A stretch of DNA of 64,000 nt from Dryocola sp051297175 (GCF_051297175.1 NZ_JBINNY010000001.1:2418001-2482000), one strand, 5' to 3'; shown: positions 24,962-33,926, counted from the first letter of the stretch. Translations and numbers: made by a program. Notes: generated by a model from the sequence alone, not told the origin.

Positions 24962-26503
24962 TTATCCCTGACTTTGTTGAAAAAGTGTGGGCAGGTTAAC
25001 AATTACGCGGGTGCCGGACTGACTTTCAAGATGCAGGTCGCCACCCAAAGCGCGGATGCGTTCGCTAATGCCCTGAAGCCCGAAGCCGCTCTGGGTAACG
25101 GCCGCAAAGCCCACGCCGTCGTCCTTTACCTCCAGGCGCACCCCCTTTGGCTGCGGCGAGAGGGCTATCTCAACGTGGCCCGCGCCCGCGTGTTTGCAGA
25201 TGTTGTTCAGCAATTCCTGCACCAGGCGATAAAGCGTAAATACCACGGTATCGCTGGCGGGCTGTCCGGGCAGGTCGTAGGTAAAGCGGCAGACAATGCC
25301 GCGTTCGGCAAAGGCAAACTCCTGCACCAGATGGTGCAGCGCTTTCTCAAGCGACATTTCGTCCAGCACCGGCGGGCGAAGCTGGCGTAACAGCTGGCGG
25401 GTCGAGTGGTGGATGCGCTGGGCGAGCTGGTTGATTTGTTCGGCGGCAAGCGTCGCGGCCTCGCCGCCTGCGGTTCGCTTCACGAGCATCGACTGGATCT
25501 GAATAGCGGTGATGTTCTGGCCTATCTCATCGTGCAGCTCGCGGGCGAGCTCTTTGCGCGTGTCCTCTTCGGCATGCACCAGCTGTTCCATCAGCTCGCG
25601 GCGGGCCTGAAGTTCGATCTCCAGCCGCTGCCGGTAACGGTGCAGATTGTTCGCCAGGTGCTGCTGGCGGCTTATCGCAATCCCCAGACAGATGCCGAGC
25701 AGCGCCTGGGTGGAAAGAAACAGCTCCATCTCCATCAGGCCGTTGAAGCCGCTGCCTAGCTGCCGGGCGATGGTGATCATCATGCTGCCCAGCAGCGCCG
25801 CCAGCACGCCTCCCTGCCAGCCGAATTTGTACGCCATCACCACGTTCGGCAGAAACACGAGGATCAGCAACAGGCGCTCGATTTCCGGAGACAGCACCAT
25901 CTGCGCGCCCACGCCGATGATAAAGAACAGGCTGCACCAGATAAGCAGCGAGGTGCGCAGCGGCGGGTTCGGTGTTTCCTGGGCGAGCAGGCTCTCCAGA
26001 TGCTGCTGGCGCAGATATTCATAAATCAAATAGACGAACGGCGTGAGAAGAATGCCGCCGGTAAAGGCGGTCAGCAGCGTCTGGGACGCGGGGCTTGCGA
26101 TAAACGCGCTAAGCGTCAGCGTTTGCAGCAGCGCGTCGCCGGTTATCGCCGCCATCAGCAGCGACAGGCGCTGCCAGTAGAGCGTAAAGCGATGCCAGTA
26201 ACGCTGCGCCAGCCACGCCGGAAGCGCGCTGAGAAACGGCGAAACCAGCATTACCGGCTCGGTCATCAGCTGCTGCTGCCAAAGCGCGCCAAGCAGCAGG
26301 ATGACCGGCGCAAAAAGGGCGGGCCAGTAGCGGCGGCTGAGCAGGATCAAAAGGGCGAGATGCACGCCCTGGGGCAGCAGCAGCGCGGCCTGCTGGCCGT
26401 TGTTGGTGAGCGAAAAGCTGATGGTCCACAGCGCCAGCCAGCCCAAACCCCAGGCGAAAAAGATAAACAGCGACAGCAGCAGGTGACGCCAGGAACGACT
26501 CAT
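24962..26503 (-). CDS. UhpB-like membrane sensor histidine kinase
   Basis: A 513-residue kinase. Residues 1-280 form a MASE1-type module with about eight membrane helices; a linker coiled coil (about 285-318) leads to a HisKA_3 dimerisation domain with the phospho-accepting His324 in ELARELHDEIGQ, then an ATPase domain with LVQELLNNICKHA and DDGVGF/GFGLQGISERI. This is the UhpB architecture. Its ATG directly follows the TAG of the response-regulator gene, so the two are coupled. It presumably responds to the UhpC-like protein rather than to a ligand directly. Confidence 0.88.
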   Translation of the reverse strand: MSRSWRHLLLSLFIFFAWGLGWLALWTISFSLTNNGQQAALLLPQGVHLALLILLSRRYWPALFAPVILLLGALWQQQLMTEPVMLVSPFLSALPAWLAQRYWHRFTLYWQRLSLLMAAITGDALLQTLTLSAFIASPASQTLLTAFTGGILLTPFVYLIYEYLRQQHLESLLAQETPNPPLRTSLLIWCSLFFIIGVGAQMVLSPEIERLLLILVFLPNVVMAYKFGWQGGVLAALLGSMMITIARQLGSGFNGLMEMELFLSTQALLGICLGIAISRQQHLANNLHRYRQRLEIELQARRELMEQLVHAEEDTRKELARELHDEIGQNITAIQIQSMLVKRTAGGEAATLAAEQINQLAQRIHHSTRQLLRQLRPPVLDEMSLEKALHHLVQEFAFAERGIVCRFTYDLPGQPASDTVVFTLYRLVQELLNNICKHAGAGHVEIALSPQPKGVRLEVKDDGVGFAAVTQSGFGLQGISERIRALGGDLHLESQSGTRVIVNLPTLFQQSQG

Positions 26504-27133
26504 CTAGTGCCCGGTCAACAGCTGATGGTCGAGAGCAAAATGCACCAGCTCGATAGTGCTTTCACACTGAAGCTTGCCGAGGATATTGGCGCGATGGACG
26601 TGCACCGTTTTGTGACTGAGCGCGAGCATATCGGCGATGTGCTTTACGCTTTCGCCCTTCACCAGCAGGTCAAAAACCTCGCGTTCGCGGGGCGTTAGCC
26701 CTTCCAGCGCTTTGGCGGGCTTCCCGGCGTGACGCAGGGCGCGCAGCGCGTCGGCACAGAGATAATGCCCGCCCATGCCAACGGTGCGTACGGCCTGCAC
26801 CAGCTCTTCCGGCCCGCAGCGTTTGGTGAGATAGCCGCTGGCCCCGGCATCCAGCGCGCTTTGCACGAACGCCGTGGTGTCGTAGATGCTCAGGATAATG
26901 GCGCGAAAACCGGGGCGCTGCTGGCGCAGTCGCTTAAGCAGGCTCAGGCCGTTCTCGTCGGGCATCGCCACGTCGAGGACGGCGACGTCAGGGGGATTTT
27001 TATTCAGCGCGGGCCAGGCGTCCGCGGCGGAGCTGTACTGCCCGACAATCTGAATGTCGGTTTCCAGGCTCAGAAGCTGGGCAAAACCGGAACGCACCAC
27101 CACGTGGTCATCGACTAAAGCAACGGCAATCAT
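26504..27133 (-). CDS. UhpA-like response regulator (NarL/FixJ type)
   Basis: A 209-residue regulator. The start is the ATG at 27131-27133 (MIAVALVDDHVVVRSGFAQLL, nearly the UhpA N-terminus); the 90-codon upstream extension runs through palindromic repeats and is not coding. Receiver domain with phospho-acceptor Asp54 (VLDVAMPDE), Thr/Ser and Lys103-type switch residues (GYLTKRCGPEEL), and a LuxR-type HTH (LTPREREVFDLL...SHKTVHVHRANI). By analogy with UhpA it should activate the transporter genes downstream. First gene of the six-gene cluster. Confidence 0.88.
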   Translation of the reverse strand: MIAVALVDDHVVVRSGFAQLLSLETDIQIVGQYSSAADAWPALNKNPPDVAVLDVAMPDENGLSLLKRLRQQRPGFRAIILSIYDTTAFVQSALDAGASGYLTKRCGPEELVQAVRTVGMGGHYLCADALRALRHAGKPAKALEGLTPREREVFDLLVKGESVKHIADMLALSHKTVHVHRANILGKLQCESTIELVHFALDHQLLTGH

Positions 27134-27242
27134 TGTCAGGCTCGGTGAGAGAAAGAGGACGATATCATGCGGGTGAATATATTCTTCGCAATGGTGATGT
27201 TGGGAATATGTTACGGGGGTAGCAAAAAAATGGCATGCCGAG

Positions 27243-27315
27243 GTTATGTCGCGTGGCGCTTCGCTTAGCCGACCTACGACTGTACTGAGGGTAGGTAAGC
27301 GCAGTGTCAGCCACC
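27243..27315. repeat. degenerate palindromic repeats 3' of nifJ
   Basis: Two decayed members of the palindrome family (TGGCGCTTCGCTTAGCC... and GGTAGGTAAGCGCAGTG...CAGCCACC) between the nifJ terminator and the UhpA-like gene. The 27134-27350 interval otherwise holds only the promoter region of that regulator, which I cannot resolve. Confidence 0.5.
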
Positions 27316-27320
27316 AAATG

Positions 27321-27345
27321 AAAACCCCGCCGGGTGGCGGGGTTT
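27321..27345 (-). terminator. intrinsic terminator of nifJ
   Basis: On the minus strand AAACCCCGCC, a 4-base loop, GGCGGGGTTTT, beginning 5 bp after the nifJ stop codon. Confidence 0.85.
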
Positions 27346-27350
27346 GATGA

Positions 27351-30300
27351 TTACTCGCTGCTCGCCTTCTCGGCTTTCCCAGCCATCTGCGCCAGGAAAT
27401 CATAGCGTTTTTGCAGATCTTCGGCGGCGTCCTTCCACAGCTGCTCCGCGACTTCCGGCTGCTGCGAGTTCAGGCGGCGGAAGCGCTGCTCTTTCATCAG
27501 CGTATCCGCCAGCGCGTCTGACGGCGGACGCGAATCCAGCGCCAGCGGCAGCTTGCCTTCATCCGCGCGACGCGGGTCGAAGCGGTAGAGCGGCCAGAAG
27601 CCGGTGGCGGTGAGCTGGCGCATCTGATCGTGGCTGAGCGCCAGGTCATAGCCGTGCTCCTCGCAAGGGCTGTAGGCGATGATCAGCGACGGGCCAGGAT
27701 AGGCTTCCGCTTCCTGAATCGCTTTGACGGTCTGGTTTAGCTGCGCGCCAAGGGAAATCTGCGCCACGTAAACGTGCCCGTACATCATCATGCTGACGCC
27801 GAGATCTTTACGCGCCTTGCGCTTGCCGTGCTCGCCAAACTTGGTCACCGCGCCGAGCGGGGTGGCCTTCGAGGCCTGGCCGCCGGTGTTGGAATAACAC
27901 TGCGTATCCAGCACAAGGATGTTGACGTTTTCGGTCAGGCTCAGCACGTGGTCAAGGCCGCCGAAGCCGATGTCGTACGCCCAGCCGTCGCCGCCGATAA
28001 GCCAGATGGATTTCTCTACCAGCGCGTCGGCGTCGTTCATCAGCTGACGGGCGTCGGCATCGTCGATGTTCGCAAGACTCTGGCGCAGGGCGTTAACCTG
28101 CTCGCGACGAACTTCCGGCGTGGCCTCGGCGTGCAGCTGCTCGTTAAGCTCGGCAGGAAGCCGGTCAGCAAATTTTTCCAGCAGGCGCATGACGCGCGCG
28201 CGGTGCTGATCGACCGTCAGGCGGAAGCCCAGGCCAAACTCGGCGTTATCTTCGAACAGCGAGTTCGCCCATGCCGGGCCGCGACCGTTTGCGTCCGTGG
28301 TGTACGGCGTGGAAGGCAGGTTGCCGCCGTAAATAGATGAACAGCCGGTGGCGTTGGCGATGAGCATACGGTCGCCGTAGAGCTGGGTCAGCAGCTTGAT
28401 GTACGGCGTTTCGCCACAGCCGGAGCACGCGCCGGAGTATTCGAACAGCGGCGTTAAAAGCTGCGAGGTACGGATGTCGATACGCTCAAGGCTTGTGCGA
28501 TCCATTTCCGGCATGCTGAGGAAGAAGTCGTAGTTCTCTTTTTCTTCTTCAACGTGCTCAAGGCGCGACATCATATTGATGGCCTTGATTTCCGGGTTCT
28601 GGCGGTCTTTCGCCGGGCAGACTTCCACGCACAGGTTACAGCCGGTGCAGTCTTCCGGCGCGACCTGCAGAACGTATTTCTGGCCGCGCATATCGCGGGA
28701 CTTCACGTCCAACGATTGCAGGGCGGCTGGGGCGTTTTCCATCGCTTCCGGCTGGACAACCTTGGCGCGGATCGCCGAGTGCGGGCAGGCCGCCACGCAG
28801 TGGTTACACTGGGTGCAGATGTCCGGCTTCCAGATAGGGATCTCTTCGGCGATGTTGCGTTTTTCCCACTGCGTGGTGCCCATCGGCCAGGTGCCGTCCG
28901 GCGGCAGCGCGGAAACGGGCAGCGCGTCGCCAAGACCTGCGAGCATCGCCGCGGTAACGGTTTTAACGAAGTCAGGCGCGGCGTCGGAAACCACCGGCGG
29001 ACGCATCGGGCTGCTTTCGCTAACGGGCTGCAGCGTGACTTCCGCCAGCAGCTCGCGGGACAGCGCCAGCGCCTGCCAGTTACGTTCAACCAGCTCCTGG
29101 CCTTTGCTGCTATAGCTTTTGGCGATAGCGCCCTGCAGCTGGGCCAGCGCGCTGTCGCCCGGCAAAATGTTGGTCAGATGGAAGAACGCCATCTGCATCA
29201 CGGTGTTGATACGCGCGCCAAGCTGGCACTCGCGGGCGATTTTCGCCGCGTTGACCACGAAGAAGCGCGCCTTTTTCTGGTTGAGCACGGCCTGCACTTC
29301 CTGCGGCAGGCGGTGCCAGACTTCGTCCGCGCCGTAAGGCGTGTTAAGCAGGAAAATACCGCCGGGCTTGAGCCGCTCGGCCATCTGATATTTGTCGATA
29401 AACTGCAGCTGGTGACAGCCGACGAAATCGGCTTTTTCAATCAGATAGGTCGAGTTGATCGGCTGCTCGCTGACGCGCAGGTGGGAAACCGTCAGGCCGC
29501 CTGCTTTTTTGGAGTCGTAGACGAAATAGCCCTGCGTAAACCACGGCGTGGAGTTACCGATGATCTTTATGTTGTTCTTGGTCGCCGAGACGCTGCCGTC
29601 GCTGCCGAGGCCGTAGAACAGCGCTTCGAGCTTGGCGCGGTTGGGGAGGGTGTTTTCCGGCAGCGGCAGGGACAGGTTGGTGACGTCGTCGTAGATGCCG
29701 ACGGTGAATCGCGGGCGCGGCTTCGCTTCCTTCAGCTCGTTAAACACCGCCAGCACGCATTCCGGGCCAAACTCTTTAGAGGACAGGCCGTAGCGGCCGC
29801 CGATGACGCGCGGCAGCGTTTCGCGCTCGCCGCGGTTGAAGGCTTCGGCAAGCGAGGTCATCACGTCGAGATACAGCGGCTCGGCCAGCGCCCCCGGCTC
29901 TTTGGTTCTGTCGAGAACGGCAATCTGGCGCACCGTTTCTGGCAGCACGGCCAGCAGATGCTCCGCCGAGAACGGGCGGAAAAGGCGAACTTTCAGTACG
30001 CCGACCTTTTCGCCCTGGGTAAGCAGCTCGTCAACCACCTCTTCACAGGTGCCGATGGCGGAACCCATCAGAATAATGACGCGTTCTGCCTGCGGGTGGC
30101 CGTAATACTCAAACGGGCGATACTGGCGGCCCGTGGCCCTGGCGAAGCTGTCCATCGCCTGCTCAACGTGTTCGTAAACCGCGTTGTACCAAGGGTTTGT
30201 CGCTTCCCGGGACTGGAAGTAGGTGTCCGGGTTTGCCGAGGTGCCGCGAATCACCGGATGTTCCGGGTTAAGGGCGCGGGCGCGGTGTTCGTCGATTTCC

Positions 30301-30881
30301 TTCTGCGGCAGCAGTTCAAGAATGGTGCTGTCCGCCAGCGGGGCGATTTTGTTGATTTCGTGCGAGGTGCGGAAGCCGTCGAAGAAATGAATAAACGGCA
30401 CGCGGCTTTTTAAGGTGGCGATGTGCGAAATCAGCGCGAAGTCTTGTGCTTCCTGAACGCTGCTGGCGCACAGCATGGCGCAGCCCGTCTGGCGAATCGC
30501 CATAACGTCGGAGTGATCGCCAAAAATAGACAGCGCGTGGGTGGCAACGGTGCGCGCCGCAACGTGCAGAACAAACGGCGTTAGCTGACCGGCCAGTTTG
30601 TAAAGCGTCGGGATCATCAGCAGCAAACCCTGCGATGAGGTAAAGGAGGTGGAAAGCGCACCGGTCTGCAACGCGCCGTGCACGGTGGCGATTGCCCCGG
30701 CCTCCGACTGCATTTCTACGACACGAGGCGTGTCTCCCCAAACGTTTTTGCGGCCGTCACCGGACCAGGCATCGGCCTGTTCCGCCATGGTCGAACTGGG
30801 AGTTATCGGGTAGATGGCAATAACTTCGCTGGCGCGAAACGCCACGGAGGCGACTGCACCATTGCCGTCGGTAGTGATCAT
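27351..30881 (-). CDS. nifJ: pyruvate:flavodoxin/ferredoxin oxidoreductase
   Basis: A 1176-residue single-chain PFOR (E. coli YdbK 1174). In order: N-terminal pyrimidine-binding domain (MITTDGNGAVASVAF...YPITPSS), transketolase-like and CoA domains, two [4Fe-4S] clusters (ICTQCNHCVAACP and DCTGCNLCVEVCP), and the C-terminal thiamine-diphosphate domain with the third cluster cysteines (YSGACSGCGETP) and GDGWAYDIGFGGLDH. It converts pyruvate and CoA to acetyl-CoA, CO2 and reduced flavodoxin/ferredoxin. A sigma70-like promoter lies just upstream and a clean terminator downstream, so it is a single-gene unit. Confidence 0.97.
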   Translation of the reverse strand: MITTDGNGAVASVAFRASEVIAIYPITPSSTMAEQADAWSGDGRKNVWGDTPRVVEMQSEAGAIATVHGALQTGALSTSFTSSQGLLLMIPTLYKLAGQLTPFVLHVAARTVATHALSIFGDHSDVMAIRQTGCAMLCASSVQEAQDFALISHIATLKSRVPFIHFFDGFRTSHEINKIAPLADSTILELLPQKEIDEHRARALNPEHPVIRGTSANPDTYFQSREATNPWYNAVYEHVEQAMDSFARATGRQYRPFEYYGHPQAERVIILMGSAIGTCEEVVDELLTQGEKVGVLKVRLFRPFSAEHLLAVLPETVRQIAVLDRTKEPGALAEPLYLDVMTSLAEAFNRGERETLPRVIGGRYGLSSKEFGPECVLAVFNELKEAKPRPRFTVGIYDDVTNLSLPLPENTLPNRAKLEALFYGLGSDGSVSATKNNIKIIGNSTPWFTQGYFVYDSKKAGGLTVSHLRVSEQPINSTYLIEKADFVGCHQLQFIDKYQMAERLKPGGIFLLNTPYGADEVWHRLPQEVQAVLNQKKARFFVVNAAKIARECQLGARINTVMQMAFFHLTNILPGDSALAQLQGAIAKSYSSKGQELVERNWQALALSRELLAEVTLQPVSESSPMRPPVVSDAAPDFVKTVTAAMLAGLGDALPVSALPPDGTWPMGTTQWEKRNIAEEIPIWKPDICTQCNHCVAACPHSAIRAKVVQPEAMENAPAALQSLDVKSRDMRGQKYVLQVAPEDCTGCNLCVEVCPAKDRQNPEIKAINMMSRLEHVEEEKENYDFFLSMPEMDRTSLERIDIRTSQLLTPLFEYSGACSGCGETPYIKLLTQLYGDRMLIANATGCSSIYGGNLPSTPYTTDANGRGPAWANSLFEDNAEFGLGFRLTVDQHRARVMRLLEKFADRLPAELNEQLHAEATPEVRREQVNALRQSLANIDDADARQLMNDADALVEKSIWLIGGDGWAYDIGFGGLDHVLSLTENVNILVLDTQCYSNTGGQASKATPLGAVTKFGEHGKRKARKDLGVSMMMYGHVYVAQISLGAQLNQTVKAIQEAEAYPGPSLIIAYSPCEEHGYDLALSHDQMRQLTATGFWPLYRFDPRRADEGKLPLALDSRPPSDALADTLMKEQRFRRLNSQQPEVAEQLWKDAAEDLQKRYDFLAQMAGKAEKASSE

Positions 30882-30903
30882 AAGACACCCTTACATTGCG
30901 CAA

Positions 30904-30932
30904 ATTACAGAATATGAAATGACCCGCGTCAA
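30904..30932 (-). promoter_or_regulatory. sigma70 promoter of nifJ
   Basis: On the minus strand TTGACG (30932-30927), a 17-bp spacer and TGTAAT (30909-30904), each matching five of six consensus bases. Predicted transcription start near 30897, giving a leader of about 16 nt with AAGGG before the ATG. Confidence 0.65.
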
Positions 30933-31031
30933 AACCGCGAGTCAAAAATTATCCGTTAAGTTTAGCAAAGGGCTGGTTAAATGATTTTCGCTTTTGTGTC
31001 ATCGGCCCGCCCGGATGGCCGGGCCGAAAAT

Positions 31032-31817
31032 TCAAATCACAATGTGACTGTTTATTTTCTTAATCTGGATAGCGCCGCTATTTCTGCGAGCCAGTTCCGG
31101 GCTTGACAGACGCGGCATTGAGCCGCTTTCCAGTCGATGGAAGGCTAGAATATGATCGCTTCCTGAACGACCGAAAAGTTCGACCATTTTGGCACTCTCA
31201 ACACTGTTGTCATTTACCAGGAAAATTAGCTGTGTAAGGCGACTGATTGTTTCAGCATTAATAAGCGCATTAGCTGTATTATTCCGAGCAAAGCTAATTA
31301 GTTCACTGACAGACCATGGCGTGAACAGCCCCTTTGCCGCAGGGGAGTTTTTCATGCTCAGGGAATAGGCGTCATCGTTTGATCGTAAAGCTATATGGCT
31401 TGTTTCATGAATCACGGTGGCTGCAATATCATCTAAATGCATTCGCCCACAGTTAATTGAAGAGAGCGCAATATATTGCTTCTTCACGCGATTAATAAGT
31501 CCTTGAGAGTCAAAGCAAATTACGTAAGCGATAGTCTCTGAACCGGCTTCAAGCAGTAAATCATCCAGGTGAAAACAGTCCGGTGTTAATCCATCAAGGC
31601 AGGCTTTAATTTTACGAAGGGATTTAACAAGGGCATGGCGTGTACTGCTATCATGCGCGCCAACCAGCTTGTCAAGCATGTCTTTGGTTTGTTGAAACCG
31701 ATTTTTGCTCCCCGATGAATGGGATTCTATAGCCTTTATTGCTCCCGCAACGATCCTTCTGGAACGGAGAATGATCTCAGGCAAATTATTTCGTAAGCGT
31801 AATTCTGCAGGATGCAT
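31032..31817 (-). CDS. predicted aspzincin (M35-like) metalloprotease, orphan effector-like protein
   Basis: A 261-residue protein; I start at the ATG 31815-31817 because GAAGGA lies six bases upstream, while the ATG 15 codons earlier has none. Zinc-protease motif HETSH at 137-141 (in ATVIHETSHIAL) is followed by RSNDDAYS (145-152), which lines up with the aspzincin signature GTxDxxYG; Asp148 would be the third ligand. A later ALINAETISRL resembles the N-A-D-x-Y/F helix of that clan. No signal peptide, membrane segment or immunity gene is visible. By eye the gene is far more AT-rich than its neighbours and interrupts the conserved nifJ-ydbJ order, which suggests acquisition. A secreted effector/toxin is possible but unproven. 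Confidence 0.7.
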   Translation of the reverse strand: MHPAELRLRNNLPEIILRSRRIVAGAIKAIESHSSGSKNRFQQTKDMLDKLVGAHDSSTRHALVKSLRKIKACLDGLTPDCFHLDDLLLEAGSETIAYVICFDSQGLINRVKKQYIALSSINCGRMHLDDIAATVIHETSHIALRSNDDAYSLSMKNSPAAKGLFTPWSVSELISFARNNTANALINAETISRLTQLIFLVNDNSVESAKMVELFGRSGSDHILAFHRLESGSMPRLSSPELARRNSGAIQIKKINSHIVI

Positions 31818-32016
31818 TTTATATCCTTCTAAAATCAACCTTTGGAGGGGGGATTGAATCAACTGCCCCTTCGTATTATGTAAATCTATACACAGGGTGC
31901 AGAAAAAGAGTGATGTGGAAAAGTGAATAATAGATTAATTTTAAATTGCTCTCGACGGCTTGTTTTGAGCTCGTCTATGATATACGAGTTTTGCAACGTT
32001 CACGGGGAGAAGAGGA

Positions 32017-32301
32017 ATGCGCGCTGCGTTTTTGGCCGGCTGTGCCGCACTGTTGTTATCAACATCACTGTTATCGGCATGCAGTAGTAATGAACCACCT
32101 CAACAGGCCACCGCGGCTCACGTTCCGCCGGGAATGCGTGCGGCAATGTCGAATCAGGGGCAGGCGAGTTGTGCAATGATCGGTGGGACGCTTAGCGCCG
32201 CGCGTCAGCTTGATGGAACCGCAATGGGAATGTGCGCGCTGCCCAACGGCAAACGCTGTAGCGAGAACGCGCTTGCCGCCGGGACCTGTGGAGCCTACTA
32301 G
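32017..32301 (+). CDS. ydbJ: DUF333 lipoprotein YdbJ
   Basis: A 94-residue lipoprotein: signal peptide with lipobox LLSAC (Cys22), mature region with the DUF333 pattern CAMIGG...GMCALPNGKRCSENAL..GTC. GGGGAG lies upstream of the ATG. Convergent with hslJ and placed between nifJ and hslJ as in E. coli. Function unknown; four conserved cysteines suggest disulfides in the periplasm. Confidence 0.88.
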   Translation: MRAAFLAGCAALLLSTSLLSACSSNEPPQQATAAHVPPGMRAAMSNQGQASCAMIGGTLSAARQLDGTAMGMCALPNGKRCSENALAAGTCGAY

Positions 32302-32306
32302 TCCGT

Positions 32307-32732
32307 TTAGTTGACCAGATCGGCCAGTTTATACACCAGAGTATGCTGGCTGGTTTTAAGGGTTAGCTGCTGCTGGGTGAGGCCAACTTTAGCGCCTGTC
32401 GTCAGCATATCGTTAATCATGTGATCGAGCTGGTTCAGCTGCGGCTCGGCGCACATCATCATCGTCATTCCCAGGCCTTTCGCCTTCAGCGTGTTATCGG
32501 CAAGCGTTGCCTGACCCATAAAGCGGTTACACATCGCGCCCGAAATATGCATATTTTCACCGAAGCTCAGCTCCGGCATACGTTTGATGCCGTCCAGCGG
32601 CTTGCCGTCTACAGTTTGCAGAACGTAGCGGTGGTGCTGCAGATCCTGAGCGGTGACCGTTCCTTTATCACCAGACTGCGCGCAGCCGGCTAACACCATG
32701 GTAGCCAGCATCAGTGAAGCTAATTTTTTCAT
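32307..32732 (-). CDS. hslJ: heat-shock lipoprotein HslJ (META domain)
   Basis: A 141-residue outer-membrane lipoprotein (E. coli 140). Lipobox VLAGC (Cys16), then a META domain with FGENMHISGAMCNRFMG and MTMMMCAEP. In E. coli hslJ is heat-inducible and affects novobiocin resistance. Its neighbours ydbJ and ldhA are those of E. coli, although ldhA is transcribed separately. Confidence 0.93.
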   Translation of the reverse strand: MKKLASLMLATMVLAGCAQSGDKGTVTAQDLQHHRYVLQTVDGKPLDGIKRMPELSFGENMHISGAMCNRFMGQATLADNTLKAKGLGMTMMMCAEPQLNQLDHMINDMLTTGAKVGLTQQQLTLKTSQHTLVYKLADLVN

Positions 32733-32846
32733 TTCTTCTCCCTAAGTTATTCATTTCATCAATGAGTTGGCGACACTTTGGCAAAATGCGCGCCATGTTG
32801 CAGTAAGGATTATCTTAAAAAGCGGGGTGGAGGTTGCGGGTAAAAT

Positions 32847-32872
32847 GTCGGGTGGTGCTGCGCTTGCCCGAC
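32847..32872. repeat. palindromic repeat, GTCGGGT type
   Basis: GTCGGGTGGTG...TTGCCCGAC imperfect palindrome between hslJ and the ldhA terminator, on the 3' side of ldhA. Confidence 0.65.
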
Positions 32873-32902
32873 CAATTTAAGCCGCGATTTACCCGTAAAC
32901 AG

Positions 32903-32929
32903 GGCGGACAGGCGCAGGCGCTGTCCGCC
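32903..32929 (-). terminator. terminator hairpin of ldhA
   Basis: Nine-bp arms GGCGGACAG (32903-32911) and CTGTCCGCC (32921-32929), 8 bp after the ldhA stop; the closing side lacks a T-run. Confidence 0.6.
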
Positions 32930-32936
32930 AAAAATA

Positions 32937-33926
32937 TCAGTTAACCTGATTCGGGCAAGGCTCACCGGCCTCGAGCTGGCGCAGGTTTTCCAGCGTGGTT
33001 TCGGAGATGCTGGTCAGCGCCTCGGCGGTCAGGAAGGCCTGGTGCCCGGTGAACAGCACGTTGTGGCAGGCGGACAGGCGGCGGAAAACGTCATCCTGAA
33101 TCACGTCGTTGGACTTATCTTCAAAGAACAGGTCGCGCTCGTTTTCATAAACGTCCATGCCCAGCGCGCCGATTTTCTGCGTTTTCAGGGCCTCGATGGC
33201 GGCCTGAGAATCAATGAGCCCGCCGCGGCTGGTGTTGATAATCATCACGCCGTCCTTCATCTGCTCAAACGCGGAGCGGTTCAGCAGATGGTAGTTTTCC
33301 GGGGTCAGCGGGCAGTGTAGGGAGATAACGTCGGACTGCGAAAACAGCGTTGGCAGGTCGACGTACTCCACGCCCAGCTCGAGCGCTGCGGCGCTTGGAT
33401 AGGGATCGAACGCCAGCAGACGCATGCCGAAACCTTTCAGAATGCGCAACGCGGCTACGCCAATTTTGCCGGTGCCGATGACGCCTGCGGTTTTGCCGTG
33501 CATGGTAAAGCCGGTCAGCCCTTCAAGAGAGAAGTTGGCGTCGCGGGTGCGCTGATAGGCGCGGTGAATACGACGATTCAGGCACATCATCATGCCGACG
33601 GCATGCTCGGCGACCGCTTCTGGGGAGTAGGCCGGTACGCGTACGACGGGCAGACCCAGCTCTTTCGCCGCGTCCAAATCGACGTTATTAAAGCCCGCAC
33701 AGCGCAGGGCGATAAACTTCACGCCGTGCTTCTTAAGCTCTTCCAGCACCGGGCGGCTGCCGTCGTCATTAACGAAAATACACACGCCTTCGCAGCCGTT
33801 AGCCGTTTTGGCGGTCTTTTCCGTTAAAAGGAAGTCATAAAATTCAAGTTCAAAGCCATATTCCTGGTTAACGTTCTCCAGATACTTCTTGTCGTACTGT
33901 TTTGTGCTATAAACGGCAAGTTTCAT
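32937..33926 (-). CDS. ldhA: fermentative D-lactate dehydrogenase LdhA
   Basis: A 329-residue D-2-hydroxyacid dehydrogenase, same length as E. coli LdhA. NADH-binding GTGKIG at 151-156, catalytic Arg234 (NTSRGG), Glu in DVYENE (261-263) and His295 in TGHQAFLT. It reduces pyruvate to D-lactate under fermentation. Ribosome site GGAGAAAAG lies before the ATG. Monocistronic, with terminator and palindrome downstream. Confidence 0.97.
   Translation of the reverse strand: MKLAVYSTKQYDKKYLENVNQEYGFELEFYDFLLTEKTAKTANGCEGVCIFVNDDGSRPVLEELKKHGVKFIALRCAGFNNVDLDAAKELGLPVVRVPAYSPEAVAEHAVGMMMCLNRRIHRAYQRTRDANFSLEGLTGFTMHGKTAGVIGTGKIGVAALRILKGFGMRLLAFDPYPSAAALELGVEYVDLPTLFSQSDVISLHCPLTPENYHLLNRSAFEQMKDGVMIINTSRGGLIDSQAAIEALKTQKIGALGMDVYENERDLFFEDKSNDVIQDDVFRRLSACHNVLFTGHQAFLTAEALTSISETTLENLRQLEAGEPCPNQVN

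Noticed and set aside
27134..27403. 90-codon N-terminal extension of the UhpA-like regulator
   Set aside because: It runs through the nifJ terminator and palindromic repeats; the family N-terminus starts exactly at the internal ATG 27133.
28554..30413. 619-codon open frame antisense to nifJ
   Set aside because: It mirrors the codon structure of a GC-rich gene, has Arg/His/Gln-rich composition without domain logic, and nifJ is unmistakable on the other strand.
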